From NCBI GenBank assembly GCA_025055765.1, contig JANWWS010000033.1:62001-126000 (forward strand): 64,000 nt of DNA, given 5' to 3'. The stretch is from Leptospiraceae bacterium. Its GTDB lineage: Bacteria; Spirochaetota; Leptospiria; Turneriellales; Turneriellaceae. The notes under the pieces are model-generated. The model saw nothing but the letters and a program-made list of their open reading frames with translations. It was not told where the DNA came from and searched no databases. Positions 8,036-16,694 of this stretch are shown here, piece by piece (positions within the stretch are counted from its first letter, which is position 1; the number at the start of each line of letters is the position of its first letter). Both the position numbers and the translations under genes were made by a program.

Positions 8036-10153
8036 ATGAGTTCCTTTGTAAACAAAATAAGCCAAATTTCCATCCGCAAAAGGTTGTGGCTTATGGCCCT
8101 GCTTTTTATTAGTAGTTTGTTTTTAGCGACGGGAATAGGTCTTTTAAATCAGTTCCGCCACCACGAGCAAACTGATGATGCTTTGATTTCTGCCGAGACC
8201 GTTACTAGGGCCGTAGACACGGCGCGGAGTGCTCAGGTGGCCTTCAAAAAGCAAGTACAAGAATGGAAAAACACTCTCCTACGAGCACATGACCCAGAGC
8301 TCCGGCAAAAGTACTGGAGTCAATTTGAAAAAGAAGAAAAAAACGTCCTAAAATATCTCGAGGAGTTACGCTATTATTTTCAAAAACTAAACCTTGAGGT
8401 AGCAGTCGTTGATCGCGCCATTGAAGAACATATCGCGCTGGGGGAAAAATACCGAGAAAAAGTGCGGTTTCTAAAAACTGGTATTTTCGCAACGACCTTT
8501 ATGGTAGACGCTAGCGTTCGGGGAATTGATCGCTCTGCTACGGATTACATTGACCAACTGGTGAAACTCATGGAAGATACCCAGAATAAAAAATTCTCTG
8601 CTGTTCGCAGAGAAGCCGCATTAAGTTTTTGGGCTATTCTTATTTTTACTCTTTTAACGGCAAGCGCAGCCATTGTGTTTTTATTTGTGGTCGCCTTTCT
8701 TACAATTAAGAGTATAACAGAACCTATAAGCCAGACTATCCATATTTTTGATTCTATAAGTAATGATAATTTACATAACCAAATTGATGAAAAACGTAAA
8801 GATGAGATAGGCGAGATGTGGCGAGCCCTAGCGATTATGCAAAACCGACTACGAGAGCGCACGGAATCGCTTAATCGTAGCAACCAAATGTTACATCAGA
8901 CCCTACAGCAAGTGCAAGCAATTAAAGAAAAGCAAGATGGAGACTACTTCCTTACCTCCCTTCTGTCAAGGCCATTATGTTCGGTAAAAAGCAGCCATCC
9001 TGCTCTACGAGTTTCTCATTATATCCGTCAGAAAAAGACATTTTCTTTTAGAAAATGGAATCGTGAAATTGGGGGGGATATCAACATAGCCGATGAAATT
9101 GAGCTGAGGGGACGCGTATATCTAGTTATGCTGAACGCAGATGCCATGGGCAAATCTATCCAGGGTGCCGGTGGAGCAATTGTGATGGGTGCTCTATTTC
9201 GTTCTATTCTAGAGAGAACCAAAATGTCACCACAGGTAGCCGCTCAGTATCCAGAGAGATGGCTAAAAAACACATGGAGTGAAATCCAAAAAGTTTTTGA
9301 AAGCTTTGATGGCTCTATGCTCGTCTCTGCTGTCATTGCCCTCTTAGATGTAGAAACGGGTGTACTTTATTCTATTAATGCCGAGCATCCTCATATAGTA
9401 CTATATCGAGACAAAACGGCAAGCTTTTTACACACAGACTACACCTCTCGTAAATTTGGCACTATGCTCACAAACAACCGTATAGAGATTTTTGTAAATC
9501 CTCTAAGCCCAGGTGACATCATTATTTTGGGCTCAGATGGCCGCGATGACCTCATGATAACAGATGAACAGGGCAATGCGAAAATGAACGAAGATGAGAC
9601 TTTATTTTTGCGCATTGTGCATGAGGCGGAGGGAGTAATTGACCGCATTGTCCTGGGTCTACAAGAAAAAGGAGAAATCACGGATGATTTATCTCTCTTG
9701 GTGGTAGAATATGTAGGCGCGCCCTCCTCCTCTAAAAATGAGCTATCTAGCCACGAGCATAAAGCTTTAGACGGCCTCGAAGTAAGGGAATCCCAACGAC
9801 AGCTTATACTAAATTTCATGAGAAAGAAAGAATACCAGCAAGTTATTAAGTTTGGCAACATCTATCTCGAGAGATATCCCTTTGATAACGAGATGATGTA
9901 CATAGTCTCTTATGCCTGCAAAATGGCGCGCGACTACGAGACGGCAGCAGAATATGGTGAAAGACTGCGCCTGAGAGACATGGGCTTTTTTAAAAATCTT
10001 GTGAATTTAGCAGATATCCACCTCCAAAGAAGGGATTTTCGCCGAGCTAGTGAGCTTCTTGCTGAAGCGGAAGAGCTTGATCCACAAAATGAAAATATTG
10101 CTAAACTTAGAAATGCTCTTCAATCATCTAAAGCAGGCCTTTCGGTGAGCTGA
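8036..10153 (+). CDS. membrane SpoIIE-type (PP2C-like) serine phosphatase with HAMP and TPRs
   Basis: This 705-aa protein is a membrane-bound signal transducer expected to dephosphorylate an anti-sigma-factor antagonist. A first membrane segment spans about residues 17-38, an exported helical sensor region runs to about 195, and a second segment is at about 198-226. A HAMP linker follows (SITEPISQTI onward, to about 285). The SpoIIE/PP2C domain runs from about 310 to 565, with the metal-site blocks DINIADE and DAMGKSIQGAG (near 368) and GSDGRDD (near 499). The last 110 residues are TPR-like. A strong GGGGG ribosome site precedes the ATG. Its 3' end overlaps the opposing ArsR gene by 34 bases. 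A STAS protein at 51969-52310 is a candidate substrate, by inference only. Confidence 0.88.
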   Translation: MSSFVNKISQISIRKRLWLMALLFISSLFLATGIGLLNQFRHHEQTDDALISAETVTRAVDTARSAQVAFKKQVQEWKNTLLRAHDPELRQKYWSQFEKEEKNVLKYLEELRYYFQKLNLEVAVVDRAIEEHIALGEKYREKVRFLKTGIFATTFMVDASVRGIDRSATDYIDQLVKLMEDTQNKKFSAVRREAALSFWAILIFTLLTASAAIVFLFVVAFLTIKSITEPISQTIHIFDSISNDNLHNQIDEKRKDEIGEMWRALAIMQNRLRERTESLNRSNQMLHQTLQQVQAIKEKQDGDYFLTSLLSRPLCSVKSSHPALRVSHYIRQKKTFSFRKWNREIGGDINIADEIELRGRVYLVMLNADAMGKSIQGAGGAIVMGALFRSILERTKMSPQVAAQYPERWLKNTWSEIQKVFESFDGSMLVSAVIALLDVETGVLYSINAEHPHIVLYRDKTASFLHTDYTSRKFGTMLTNNRIEIFVNPLSPGDIIILGSDGRDDLMITDEQGNAKMNEDETLFLRIVHEAEGVIDRIVLGLQEKGEITDDLSLLVVEYVGAPSSSKNELSSHEHKALDGLEVRESQRQLILNFMRKKEYQQVIKFGNIYLERYPFDNEMMYIVSYACKMARDYETAAEYGERLRLRDMGFFKNLVNLADIHLQRRDFRRASELLAEAEELDPQNENIAKLRNALQSSKAGLSVS

Positions 10154-10509
10154 TCTCGCAAGGTCACACCTGGACTATGGATTTTCTCGAGTATCATACG
10201 GTCATACTTTAGAGACTCGTCTTCATCAAAGCGGTGTTTCAGTTCTCGGTAGAGAATTCCCGCTATGCTATTTGAGCTTTCTAATTCAGGATTAATGGAA
10301 TAGATAACCCAGCGACCCTGTTTTGTATCGATGAGCCAGTTGGCCTCTCTTAAGATCGCTAGGTGCTGTGAGACGGTGGACATCGAGAGATGCAAAACAG
10401 TTTTAATATCGTTTACTACCAAGGGGCCTTTCATTAAAAGAGCAAGAATCCGCAATCTTTGTTTATCAGAGATGGCCTTAAAGAGTTTTTCATACTCACG
10501 CAAGCTCAC
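10120..10509 (-). CDS. ArsR-family winged-helix transcriptional regulator
   Basis: This 129-aa protein has the ArsR fold: YEKLFKAISDKQRLRILALL is the first conserved helix pair and residues about 31-58 form the helix-turn-helix, with STVSQHLAILREANWL as recognition region and a wing at RWVIYSIN. The metal site ELCVCDL of ArsR/SmtB is absent (VVNDIKTVL instead), so metal sensing by that site is unlikely. The C-terminal tail overlaps the phosphatase gene by 34 bases in the opposite direction. It diverges from guaB across a 123-base gap. Its target is unknown; the two neighbouring promoters are natural candidates. Confidence 0.87.
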   Translation of the reverse strand: MSLREYEKLFKAISDKQRLRILALLMKGPLVVNDIKTVLHLSMSTVSQHLAILREANWLIDTKQGRWVIYSINPELESSNSIAGILYRELKHRFDEDESLKYDRMILEKIHSPGVTLRDQLTERPALDD

Positions 10510-10599
10510 GCTCTTAAATAATCCCCTTCTTGAAATGGTAAAGTGACATTACTGAAGAGGATCAAGTGAGCAGTAAAGTTCTATTTTGTATAGAAAAAG

Positions 10600-10627
10600 T
10601 TGACAGCGAAAGAAATGGGCTTACCAT
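10600..10627 (+). promoter_or_regulatory. likely guaB promoter (TTGACA / TACCAT), near-leaderless start
   Basis: A perfect TTGACA at 10600-10605 is followed after 16 bases by TACCAT at 10622-10627. Transcription would start at about 10633-10634, on the ATG itself, so the guaB message may be leaderless. No ribosome binding site is visible before this ATG, which agrees. The -10 match is only 4 of 6. Confidence 0.45.
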
Positions 10628-10632
10628 AGCCT

Positions 10633-12141
10633 ATGGCAGAAGAGCGGGATGGACTATCTGCTGAGGAACTTTTCCGTAGGGGGAAAGGATTAACGTACAA
10701 AGATTTTCTTATTTTGCCTGGCTATATAGATTTTACCGTAAACGAGGTGAATTTAGAAACCCGCATTAGCCGTAATATTCGTATCAAAGCACCCGTACTT
10801 TCAAGTCCCATGGATACGGTTACGGAAAGCACTATGGCTATTGCCTTGGCCCTCTTAGGTGGTCTCGGGGTCATTCACGCAAATTTAACAATAGAAGACC
10901 AGGCACATCAAGTTGAGCTCGTGAAGCGATATGAAAACGGCTTTATCACAGAACCGATTGTTCTTTCTCCCCACCACCGGATTCAAGATGTTGATGAAAT
11001 AAAAAAAAAGTATGGTTTCTCAGGAATACCTATAACCGAAGATGGTACTCTAAATAGCAAACTTGTGGGGATTGTAACTAACCGAGATATTGATTTTGAA
11101 AAAGACCGTAGTAAGTTTTTATATGAAGTAATGACCACAAACCTCATAACGGCACCTAAAGGCATAAGCCTACAAGAGGCCAATGAAATACTGCGAAAAT
11201 CAAAAAAGGGGAAGCTACCCATTGTAGATGAGAATGGTCGGCTAGTCGCCTTAATGAGCCGTACAGACCTTATTAAGAACAAAGAGTTTCCTCTTGCCAG
11301 TAAGGACGAACAAAAAAGACTAAGGGTCGCCGCTGCGGTCACCACACATCCCGAAGACCGAGAGCGAATTGAGGCTCTTGTGGAAAAGGGAGTAGATATG
11401 CTTGTCATCGACTCCGCCCAAGGTTATTCATCTTTTCAAATTAATTTGTTAAAAGAAATAAAGAAAAAATACCCATCTGTAGATGTCATGGCAGGTAATG
11501 TGGTTACCACAGAGCAGGCGGAGGCGCTTATTAAAGCAGGAGCTGACTCCCTACGAATTGGCATGGGACCAGGCTCGATCTGTATAACCCAGGATACTAT
11601 GGCCTCTGGACGCTCTCAGGCTACAGCGGTCTATTACACGGCGAAGATAGCTGCAAAATACGGAGTACCCGTAATTGCCGATGGTGGCATCACGAATATG
11701 GGCGACATCACGAAAGCCCTCGCAATTGGGGGCAGCGCCGTAATGATGGGAGCCCTTCTTGCTGGTACCAATGAAGCTCCTGGTGAGTATTTCTACGAAA
11801 ATGGAGTGCGGCTCAAAAAGTATCGCGGCATGGCCTCTTTAGAGGCTATGGAGGCCGCTGCAGCAGCCCGCCGATACTACAGCGATGAACAAAAAATTAA
11901 AGTAGCACAGGGAGTGTCGGGAGCTGTCATCGATAGAGGATCTGTCTTTGACTTCTTGCCTTATCTTATGCAAGGAGTAAAACACGCCTTTCAAGATATA
12001 GGGTATAAGGATATCCCCTCTTTGCACGCCGCTCTATACAATCATACTTTGCGCTTTGAACCACGCAGCCTTGCGGCTCAAATGCAAGGGGGAGTTCACA
12101 GCCTTTACTCTTACAAAAAGCCAATTATTGGAGCCGATTAA
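10633..12141 (+). CDS. guaB: IMP dehydrogenase GuaB (eukaryote-like type)
   Basis: GuaB oxidises IMP to XMP with NAD+, the first step towards GMP. The catalytic cysteine is C317 in [10 protein letters not shown], and the flap Arg-Tyr pair is R414-Y415 ([18 protein letters not shown]). Two CBS domains occupy about residues 105-220. The wording of many blocks is that of eukaryotic enzymes: [49 protein letters not shown] and [11 protein letters not shown]. Common bacterial GuaB has ICTTRxVAGVGVPQ at the same place. Length 502 aa matches that class. The gene looks leaderless and is followed after one base by the YbaN-type gene. Confidence 0.97.
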   Translation: MAEERDGLSAEELFRRGKGLTYKDFLILPGYIDFTVNEVNLETRISRNIRIKAPVLSSPMDTVTESTMAIALALLGGLGVIHANLTIEDQAHQVELVKRYENGFITEPIVLSPHHRIQDVDEIKKKYGFSGIPITEDGTLNSKLVGIVTNRDIDFEKDRSKFLYEVMTTNLITAPKGISLQEANEILRKSKKGKLPIVDENGRLVALMSRTDLIKNKEFPLASKDEQKRLRVAAAVTTHPEDRERIEALVEKGVDMLVIDSAQGYSSFQINLLKEIKKKYPSVDVMAGNVVTTEQAEALIKAGADSLRIGMGPGSICITQDTMASGRSQATAVYYTAKIAAKYGVPVIADGGITNMGDITKALAIGGSAVMMGALLAGTNEAPGEYFYENGVRLKKYRGMASLEAMEAAAAARRYYSDEQKIKVAQGVSGAVIDRGSVFDFLPYLMQGVKHAFQDIGYKDIPSLHAALYNHTLRFEPRSLAAQMQGGVHSLYSYKKPIIGAD

Positions 12142-12142
12142 G

Positions 12143-12562
12143 ATGACTCGCGAAGGTGATCACCATAAAAGACCAGACCCGCTGCTCGTCCACCATAACC
12201 CTCTAACGAGAGCAATCCTGCTTATGATAGGGACTATCTCCTTAATCCTTGGAATCTTAGGTATTTTTTTACCTCTTTTGCCCACAACACCCTTTTTACT
12301 CTTGTCAGCAGCATGCTATGCACGTAGTAGCCGACACTTATATACTTATCTCCTCAACCACCGCGTGTTTGGCCCATACATCTACAAATGGCGAGTGGAA
12401 AAACGTATCCCCCTGCGTATCAAAATCTATGCCATTGCCCTCATCTTAATTACTGTCAACATAACCATTTTCGTTTTAGACTCATCTATATTCGTGGCTA
12501 AAATATTGGTTATTTTTATTGCTCTAGCCATAATTACCTATATCCTACGATTTCCTAGCTAA
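12143..12562 (+). CDS. YbaN/DUF454-family inner-membrane protein
   Basis: This 139-aa protein has the DUF454 signature: GILGIFLPLLPTTPFLLL followed by AACYARSS, HRVFGPYIYKW and RIPLRIKIYAI. The PLLPTTPF block at about residues 45-52 marks the family, known from E. coli YbaN but without assigned activity. Three to four membrane segments are predicted by eye. The frame is open further upstream, inside guaB, but the ATG at 12143, one base after the guaB stop, gives the family length. Its last 8 bases overlap the opposing membrane-protein gene. Confidence 0.85.
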   Translation: MTREGDHHKRPDPLLVHHNPLTRAILLMIGTISLILGILGIFLPLLPTTPFLLLSAACYARSSRHLYTYLLNHRVFGPYIYKWRVEKRIPLRIKIYAIALILITVNITIFVLDSSIFVAKILVIFIALAIITYILRFPS

Positions 12563-14414
12563 AAGCTGTCGTACTCCCCTTAACCCGGAGATGATAGACA
12601 TCATACGACAAGACATGGTGCTCGTTTAAGTGAATACACAATAAATGAGTGTCGGGAATTGAGGTTTTCAGGAAAAAGGCCATTTCTTTTAAACTAAATT
12701 CTTTTTTTTGAGAAAGAAAGCTCTGCAAGCTCTCAAGCCCAATAAAGAAAAAGAAACGATGACCTCTCTTGGTAAATTGCCAAAGCAGATACAACGGAAA
12801 AAGCAAGATACCCTGCAACACGAGAAATACAAACGTAGATTTAAACCACAAACCTCGACTTATTCTTAATGGCCAGAGCCTAAGTAATTTATAAAACACA
12901 AGAGAAGCGAAAGGAAAAGATAAGGCTGTGGCCCATAGCAAGATGGCCCTGCTTTTAGACAAAAAAAGTACCAGCACCATAGCTATGCCGGTGATAAGAG
13001 AGGCAACGAAAAGCGCAGAGATACTTTTGCGTAACCAACTGGCTAAACTATGAATAAAAAAGGGTAAAATATTTTTTTGAGAAATTTCTTTTCCACACTT
13101 AGCGCAGAGATTTGTTTTTTTGCCTAAGAGATTTCCACAATGAGGACAAACTTCCTTTTTTTGCTTTAGTTTCTTGTTAAACTTCATGATTTTGTCTTTG
13201 TCATGGTTATAAAAAAGAGGCGCTCCCCAAAAAGGTGCCAGCTCTTCTAAAGGATCTATCGAGAAATGACTATTTTTTCTTTGAACATCAAAAGAAGACA
13301 GACCTTTTTTTGTAGAAAGTGCCATAACGAGTTTCTCCGCCCAAGAACTATCTTTTGCCGTAGCATATCGTAGGATTGCCAAAAAAATGAGAAGGCATAA
13401 GAAGAGTTTTATTAATGCCAATTCACGGTCGCGAGATAATACAAAAGAGGAGAGAATTAAAAATAAAAGGGCCTTGGCCAAAAGTTGTAATTTTTTTCTC
13501 GATCTTTGGCTTGCGTCAAGTAATTCGATAGCAAGAAATAAGAAAAGTGAACTCCAAAAAACTATGGCAAAAACAAGTAAATTGAGACGCCAGAGAAAGC
13601 GAACCTCATGTCCATGTCGAAAGAGTTGAAAATAAAAAACCATGCTAGACAAAGTATCCGCCAAAAGCAGCAACGTTACAGTAAGAGAACTGGCAGAGAG
13701 AAGATAACGTAGATAGGGTAGAGGTAACTTAAGAAAAAGCATGACGACTCCAGTGAAAATGAGATAGGGAATAAGCCGCCAAATATTTAGGTTAAATGGC
13801 GTCTCCTTTTTTAACCAATTTTTTGGCAAAGAGAAAATCAGCTCACAATGCAATTTTTCTACCTCTTGTTCTGCATCTAATACCATAATGCTCTGTGATT
13901 GCTGCTTTTTGAATTTTTTCTCACTACCCTCTTCCCAAGAGATTACCCAGCTTTCCGTGAGTGGTGATAGAAAGACAAACTTAATGCTCAAAATTTCACT
14001 TTCCTTTAAAGGGAAAAAAAGAAGCGACAGGTAACCCTTCCCCTGGTGGAAGCGAATTGCTTCTTCCACGACGTAGCGCACTTCCAGATTCGTACCTTGA
14101 AGTTTTTCAAAGATAATTGCTTTCTCTCCGTGATCGCGATGCAAGATTAAGCTTGTGCGCAAGGGTAAGTTGTTTTGGTAGAGCCTGACTTTTTCTATGC
14201 GGCCGGCTTGGGAAAAAAAGGTTGCTTTTGTTTTTAGATAAAGGAGCCCACGGGTTATAGAGGAGTCATGGTTAAAGAAATACTTTTCTTGCACCTCAAC
14301 AGCCCCCGATGGAAGGGGATTTAGATAAACACGGTAATGGTATTCTTCCTGTCCCAACAGAGGACAGAGAAGAGCAAGAGTAGAGTAAGTACTTGCCCAA
14401 AGACAAGAGCGCAT
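12555..14414 (-). CDS. unknown multi-pass membrane protein with exported N-terminal domain and zinc ribbon
   Basis: This 619-aa protein begins with a signal peptide or first membrane helix (MRSCLWASTYSTLALLC). An exported beta-rich domain of about 195 residues follows, with stretches such as GAVEVQEKYFF and ILSIKFVFL. Five or more membrane helices come next, then a cytoplasmic loop with a CPHCG-x13-CAKCG zinc ribbon near residues 421-441, and two to three further helices. This order resembles DUF2207-type membrane proteins, but I cannot confirm that family. The frame is open from a TTG at 14444; the ATG at 14414 gives a better signal peptide. It diverges from the Pst-like ABC genes, suggesting a functional link that sequence alone does not prove. 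Confidence 0.7.
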   Translation of the reverse strand: MRSCLWASTYSTLALLCPLLGQEEYHYRVYLNPLPSGAVEVQEKYFFNHDSSITRGLLYLKTKATFFSQAGRIEKVRLYQNNLPLRTSLILHRDHGEKAIIFEKLQGTNLEVRYVVEEAIRFHQGKGYLSLLFFPLKESEILSIKFVFLSPLTESWVISWEEGSEKKFKKQQSQSIMVLDAEQEVEKLHCELIFSLPKNWLKKETPFNLNIWRLIPYLIFTGVVMLFLKLPLPYLRYLLSASSLTVTLLLLADTLSSMVFYFQLFRHGHEVRFLWRLNLLVFAIVFWSSLFLFLAIELLDASQRSRKKLQLLAKALLFLILSSFVLSRDRELALIKLFLCLLIFLAILRYATAKDSSWAEKLVMALSTKKGLSSFDVQRKNSHFSIDPLEELAPFWGAPLFYNHDKDKIMKFNKKLKQKKEVCPHCGNLLGKKTNLCAKCGKEISQKNILPFFIHSLASWLRKSISALFVASLITGIAMVLVLFLSKSRAILLWATALSFPFASLVFYKLLRLWPLRISRGLWFKSTFVFLVLQGILLFPLYLLWQFTKRGHRFFFFIGLESLQSFLSQKKEFSLKEMAFFLKTSIPDTHLLCIHLNEHHVLSYDVYHLRVKGSTTAFS

Positions 14415-14489
14415 AAGAAGAAAATTAAATTCTGGTTCGGTCAAAAGAAAAAAAGTTGCTATTTTGTTAACACGAAAAACACATGGAAC

Positions 14490-15182
14490 ATGCGCAGCTT
14501 GCGCATTTTGAACATTTGGGAAGTATTGGCATTTTGTGTTGTCTCTTTCCTCTCCCTTGTTTTTCTTACAACTCCTTGGTTTTTACCAGGAAAGCCTAAC
14601 TTTACCCTGCCAGAAATTAATTTTTACATAGGCCAACTCTTCGCTGCTTTTTTTATATCTCTTTTCGCATCAGGACTCATTAGCTTGTTTTCGCTTCTTC
14701 TCTTGCCAGATGAGCTGAGGAAAAAACTTTCGCAGTTTTTTATGTTTTGGGGGTATTGGCCTGTTATTTTATTTGCTCTTTTTTTTTCTTCGTGGCTTAG
14801 TGAGAATTATTATGTCCTCTATATTTTTTATGCACTTTTGCCTACAGGCTTACTCTTAAAAACAGCAGACCTACCAAGGGAATTGAAACAGGCAATAGTA
14901 GCCTTTGGTGGGAAACGCAAAGATATCTTCTATAGCATTCTCTCCTTTGAACGCTCTCAAGTCATATTTTTTCTCTGGCTGCACTTTTTGCGTATAAGTA
15001 GTGATTTTCTTACGTTTTTTTATTTATATTTGCGTACCAATATTTCTTTTCCCACAAATCCTACCATCTTTCTTCCACCACTAAAGGTAGTCTTGGTCCT
15101 TAATTTGTCTTTTTACCTAGTGTTTTTCTTTTTCTCTACTTTTCTTATGAAGAAAAAGGAGGATGTATTTGCCGAGCTCTAG
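14490..15182 (+). CDS. Pst-like ABC transporter permease, degenerate (PstC/PstA position 1)
   Basis: This 230-aa hydrophobic protein has five to six membrane helices. Near residue 135 it carries an EAA-like coupling loop, LPRELKQAIVAFGGKRKDIF, as in phosphate-type permeases. It is shorter than typical PstC (about 300 aa). It is recognised as Pst-like mainly because the ATPase encoded two genes later is clearly PstB-like. The start is taken at the ATG at 14490; the upstream extension of the frame runs antisense over the neighbouring gene and looks non-coding. Its 3' end overlaps the next permease gene by 20 bases. No PstS-type binding protein is encoded nearby. Confidence 0.72.
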   Translation: MRSLRILNIWEVLAFCVVSFLSLVFLTTPWFLPGKPNFTLPEINFYIGQLFAAFFISLFASGLISLFSLLLLPDELRKKLSQFFMFWGYWPVILFALFFSSWLSENYYVLYIFYALLPTGLLLKTADLPRELKQAIVAFGGKRKDIFYSILSFERSQVIFFLWLHFLRISSDFLTFFYLYLRTNISFPTNPTIFLPPLKVVLVLNLSFYLVFFFFSTFLMKKKEDVFAEL

Positions 15183-15936
15183 GCCCATCGGTGCTTACAT
15201 CCTTTTATCTTTTTCTCTGGGATTAGCTGTAGCTTTTTTCTTACCAAGTATTATCGCTCAAAAGACAGTTCCCCCCTACGAGCATTCTTTGCATTTCTTT
15301 GAAACAACATTAAGGCCCTTTTTATGGGCTTTTCCCTTAGCACTTACTTTGGGTATTGTCTTTGCTATTACTCTGAGCTACTCCCCCCGCCATGGTAAGC
15401 CCCATTATATGGTTTTATCTCTTTTCGAGTGGTTATCCCTAATGTTCCCCCATCATTTTGCCTTGGCTTTTTTGGCCATTGCCTTTGGCTTTCAGTTATA
15501 CTTGAGCTGGGATAAAGCTCTTTTTTTTACTTACTTTACGTTTCTTTTCTCCAAAACCGTGGTGGTCTTTTTGCACAGCTTTCACAAGCTAAAAAAATAT
15601 GTCTATAGGGCAGGTATCTCCTTTGGTGCGGGATACATAGAAAGCTTATTACGCCTTGTTTTACCCTGTGTTTTACCAGAAAGTTTGGCAAAAATATTGA
15701 AAAGAGCTGCCTTTCTATTATCGGATGTGTTTGCTGCTTATGTCTTGCTTATCATTGCGCAAGATAACCCTAATTTGCCTGCTGCAGCCTTGCTTTTTCA
15801 ACAAGGAGAAAATGCAAATATAATGATGAAACTAACTTTGTTTTTGGTTATTCTCTTGCCGCAATTTTTTTTATGGTCTCTAGCAGCTTTGTTGTCGTAT
15901 TGGGGCCGCCACAACCGCTATGCTTATGTACAGTGA
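15163..15936 (+). CDS. Pst-like ABC transporter permease, degenerate (position 2)
   Basis: This 257-aa protein has six hydrophobic segments. Its coupling loop around residue 148 reads VYRAGISFGAGYIESLLRLV followed by LPCVLPESL, close to the EAA loop of PstA (AxxALGASxxxTIxxVxLP). It overlaps the upstream permease gene by 20 bases and the ATPase gene by 17 bases, so the three are translated as one unit. The substrate is uncertain: Pst-type proteins import phosphate, but this set has diverged, and the ATPase lacks its catalytic glutamate. Confidence 0.75.
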   Translation: MYLPSSRPIGAYILLSFSLGLAVAFFLPSIIAQKTVPPYEHSLHFFETTLRPFLWAFPLALTLGIVFAITLSYSPRHGKPHYMVLSLFEWLSLMFPHHFALAFLAIAFGFQLYLSWDKALFFTYFTFLFSKTVVVFLHSFHKLKKYVYRAGISFGAGYIESLLRLVLPCVLPESLAKILKRAAFLLSDVFAAYVLLIIAQDNPNLPAAALLFQQGENANIMMKLTLFLVILLPQFFLWSLAALLSYWGRHNRYAYVQ

Positions 15937-16693
15937 AGAAAAAGAAAAAATCCGCTTTGAAGACTTTAGTGTTTTCTTAAATGATAGGCAAATTTTAAAT
16001 CGCATACGTTTTTCTGTTTATGAAAAGACCATCTGCTCTCTTGTAGGGCCAGAAGCTGGAGGCAAAACCTACCTTCTCTACGCCATAAATCGCTTGCTAG
16101 ACCTGGAGGAAAATTGCCGTATTCAGGGAGCCCTTTATGTTGATGGCCATAATATCTATGCTCCACGACAAAAGCCTCAAAAACTAAGACTAAAAATGGC
16201 AATGGTTTTTCAAGAACCAAATCTGTTTCCGTTTAGTATAGCAGAAAATATTAAATATGTGCTGCGCTTAAGAGGCATATCCAACAAATCTGAATTAGAA
16301 GACCGCACTATAGAAGCTCTGCGCCGCACAGGTCTATTGAGAGAGGTGCATGATATGTTAGATAAACCTGCCTCTCTCTTAGAACCTTCACAAGCCCAAA
16401 GATTATCTGTAGCAAGAGCTGTGGCATGTGATGCCGACATCTTACTATTAGATAATCCCACAAAATTACTCGATGCAGCTCAAACCCAACACCTAGAAGA
16501 ATTATTTTTGGAACTTAAAGAAAAACATACCCTTGTGCTTGTCACCCATAACTTGCGCCAGGCTGCCCGACTCTCTGACTATACGGCTTTTCTTTTTAAA
16601 GGCTCTATCATAGAATATCTGCCCACCAATAGGTTTTTTACTTCACCAGAAAAAGAAATCACCCAAAAATATATTAGTGGGCAATTTGGCTGA
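15920..16693 (+). CDS. PstB-like ABC ATPase lacking the catalytic glutamate and canonical signature
   Basis: This 257-aa nucleotide-binding protein aligns with PstB along its length, including THNLRQAARLSDYTAFLF and the C-terminal ITQKYISGQFG. The P-loop GPEAGGKT (about 39-46) keeps its lysine. The Q-loop is FQEPNLFPFS, and the switch histidine in VTHN is present. Two critical parts are altered. The ABC signature, LSGGQ in PstB, reads LEPSQ. Walker B reads LLLDNPTKLLD instead of LLMDEPTSALD, so the catalytic Glu is Asn. A homodimer would have two such sites and should hydrolyse ATP poorly. It may start at 15920 or at the ATG at 15926. Confidence 0.85.
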   Translation: MLMYSEEKEKIRFEDFSVFLNDRQILNRIRFSVYEKTICSLVGPEAGGKTYLLYAINRLLDLEENCRIQGALYVDGHNIYAPRQKPQKLRLKMAMVFQEPNLFPFSIAENIKYVLRLRGISNKSELEDRTIEALRRTGLLREVHDMLDKPASLLEPSQAQRLSVARAVACDADILLLDNPTKLLDAAQTQHLEELFLELKEKHTLVLVTHNLRQAARLSDYTAFLFKGSIIEYLPTNRFFTSPEKEITQKYISGQFG

Positions 16694-16694
16694 C

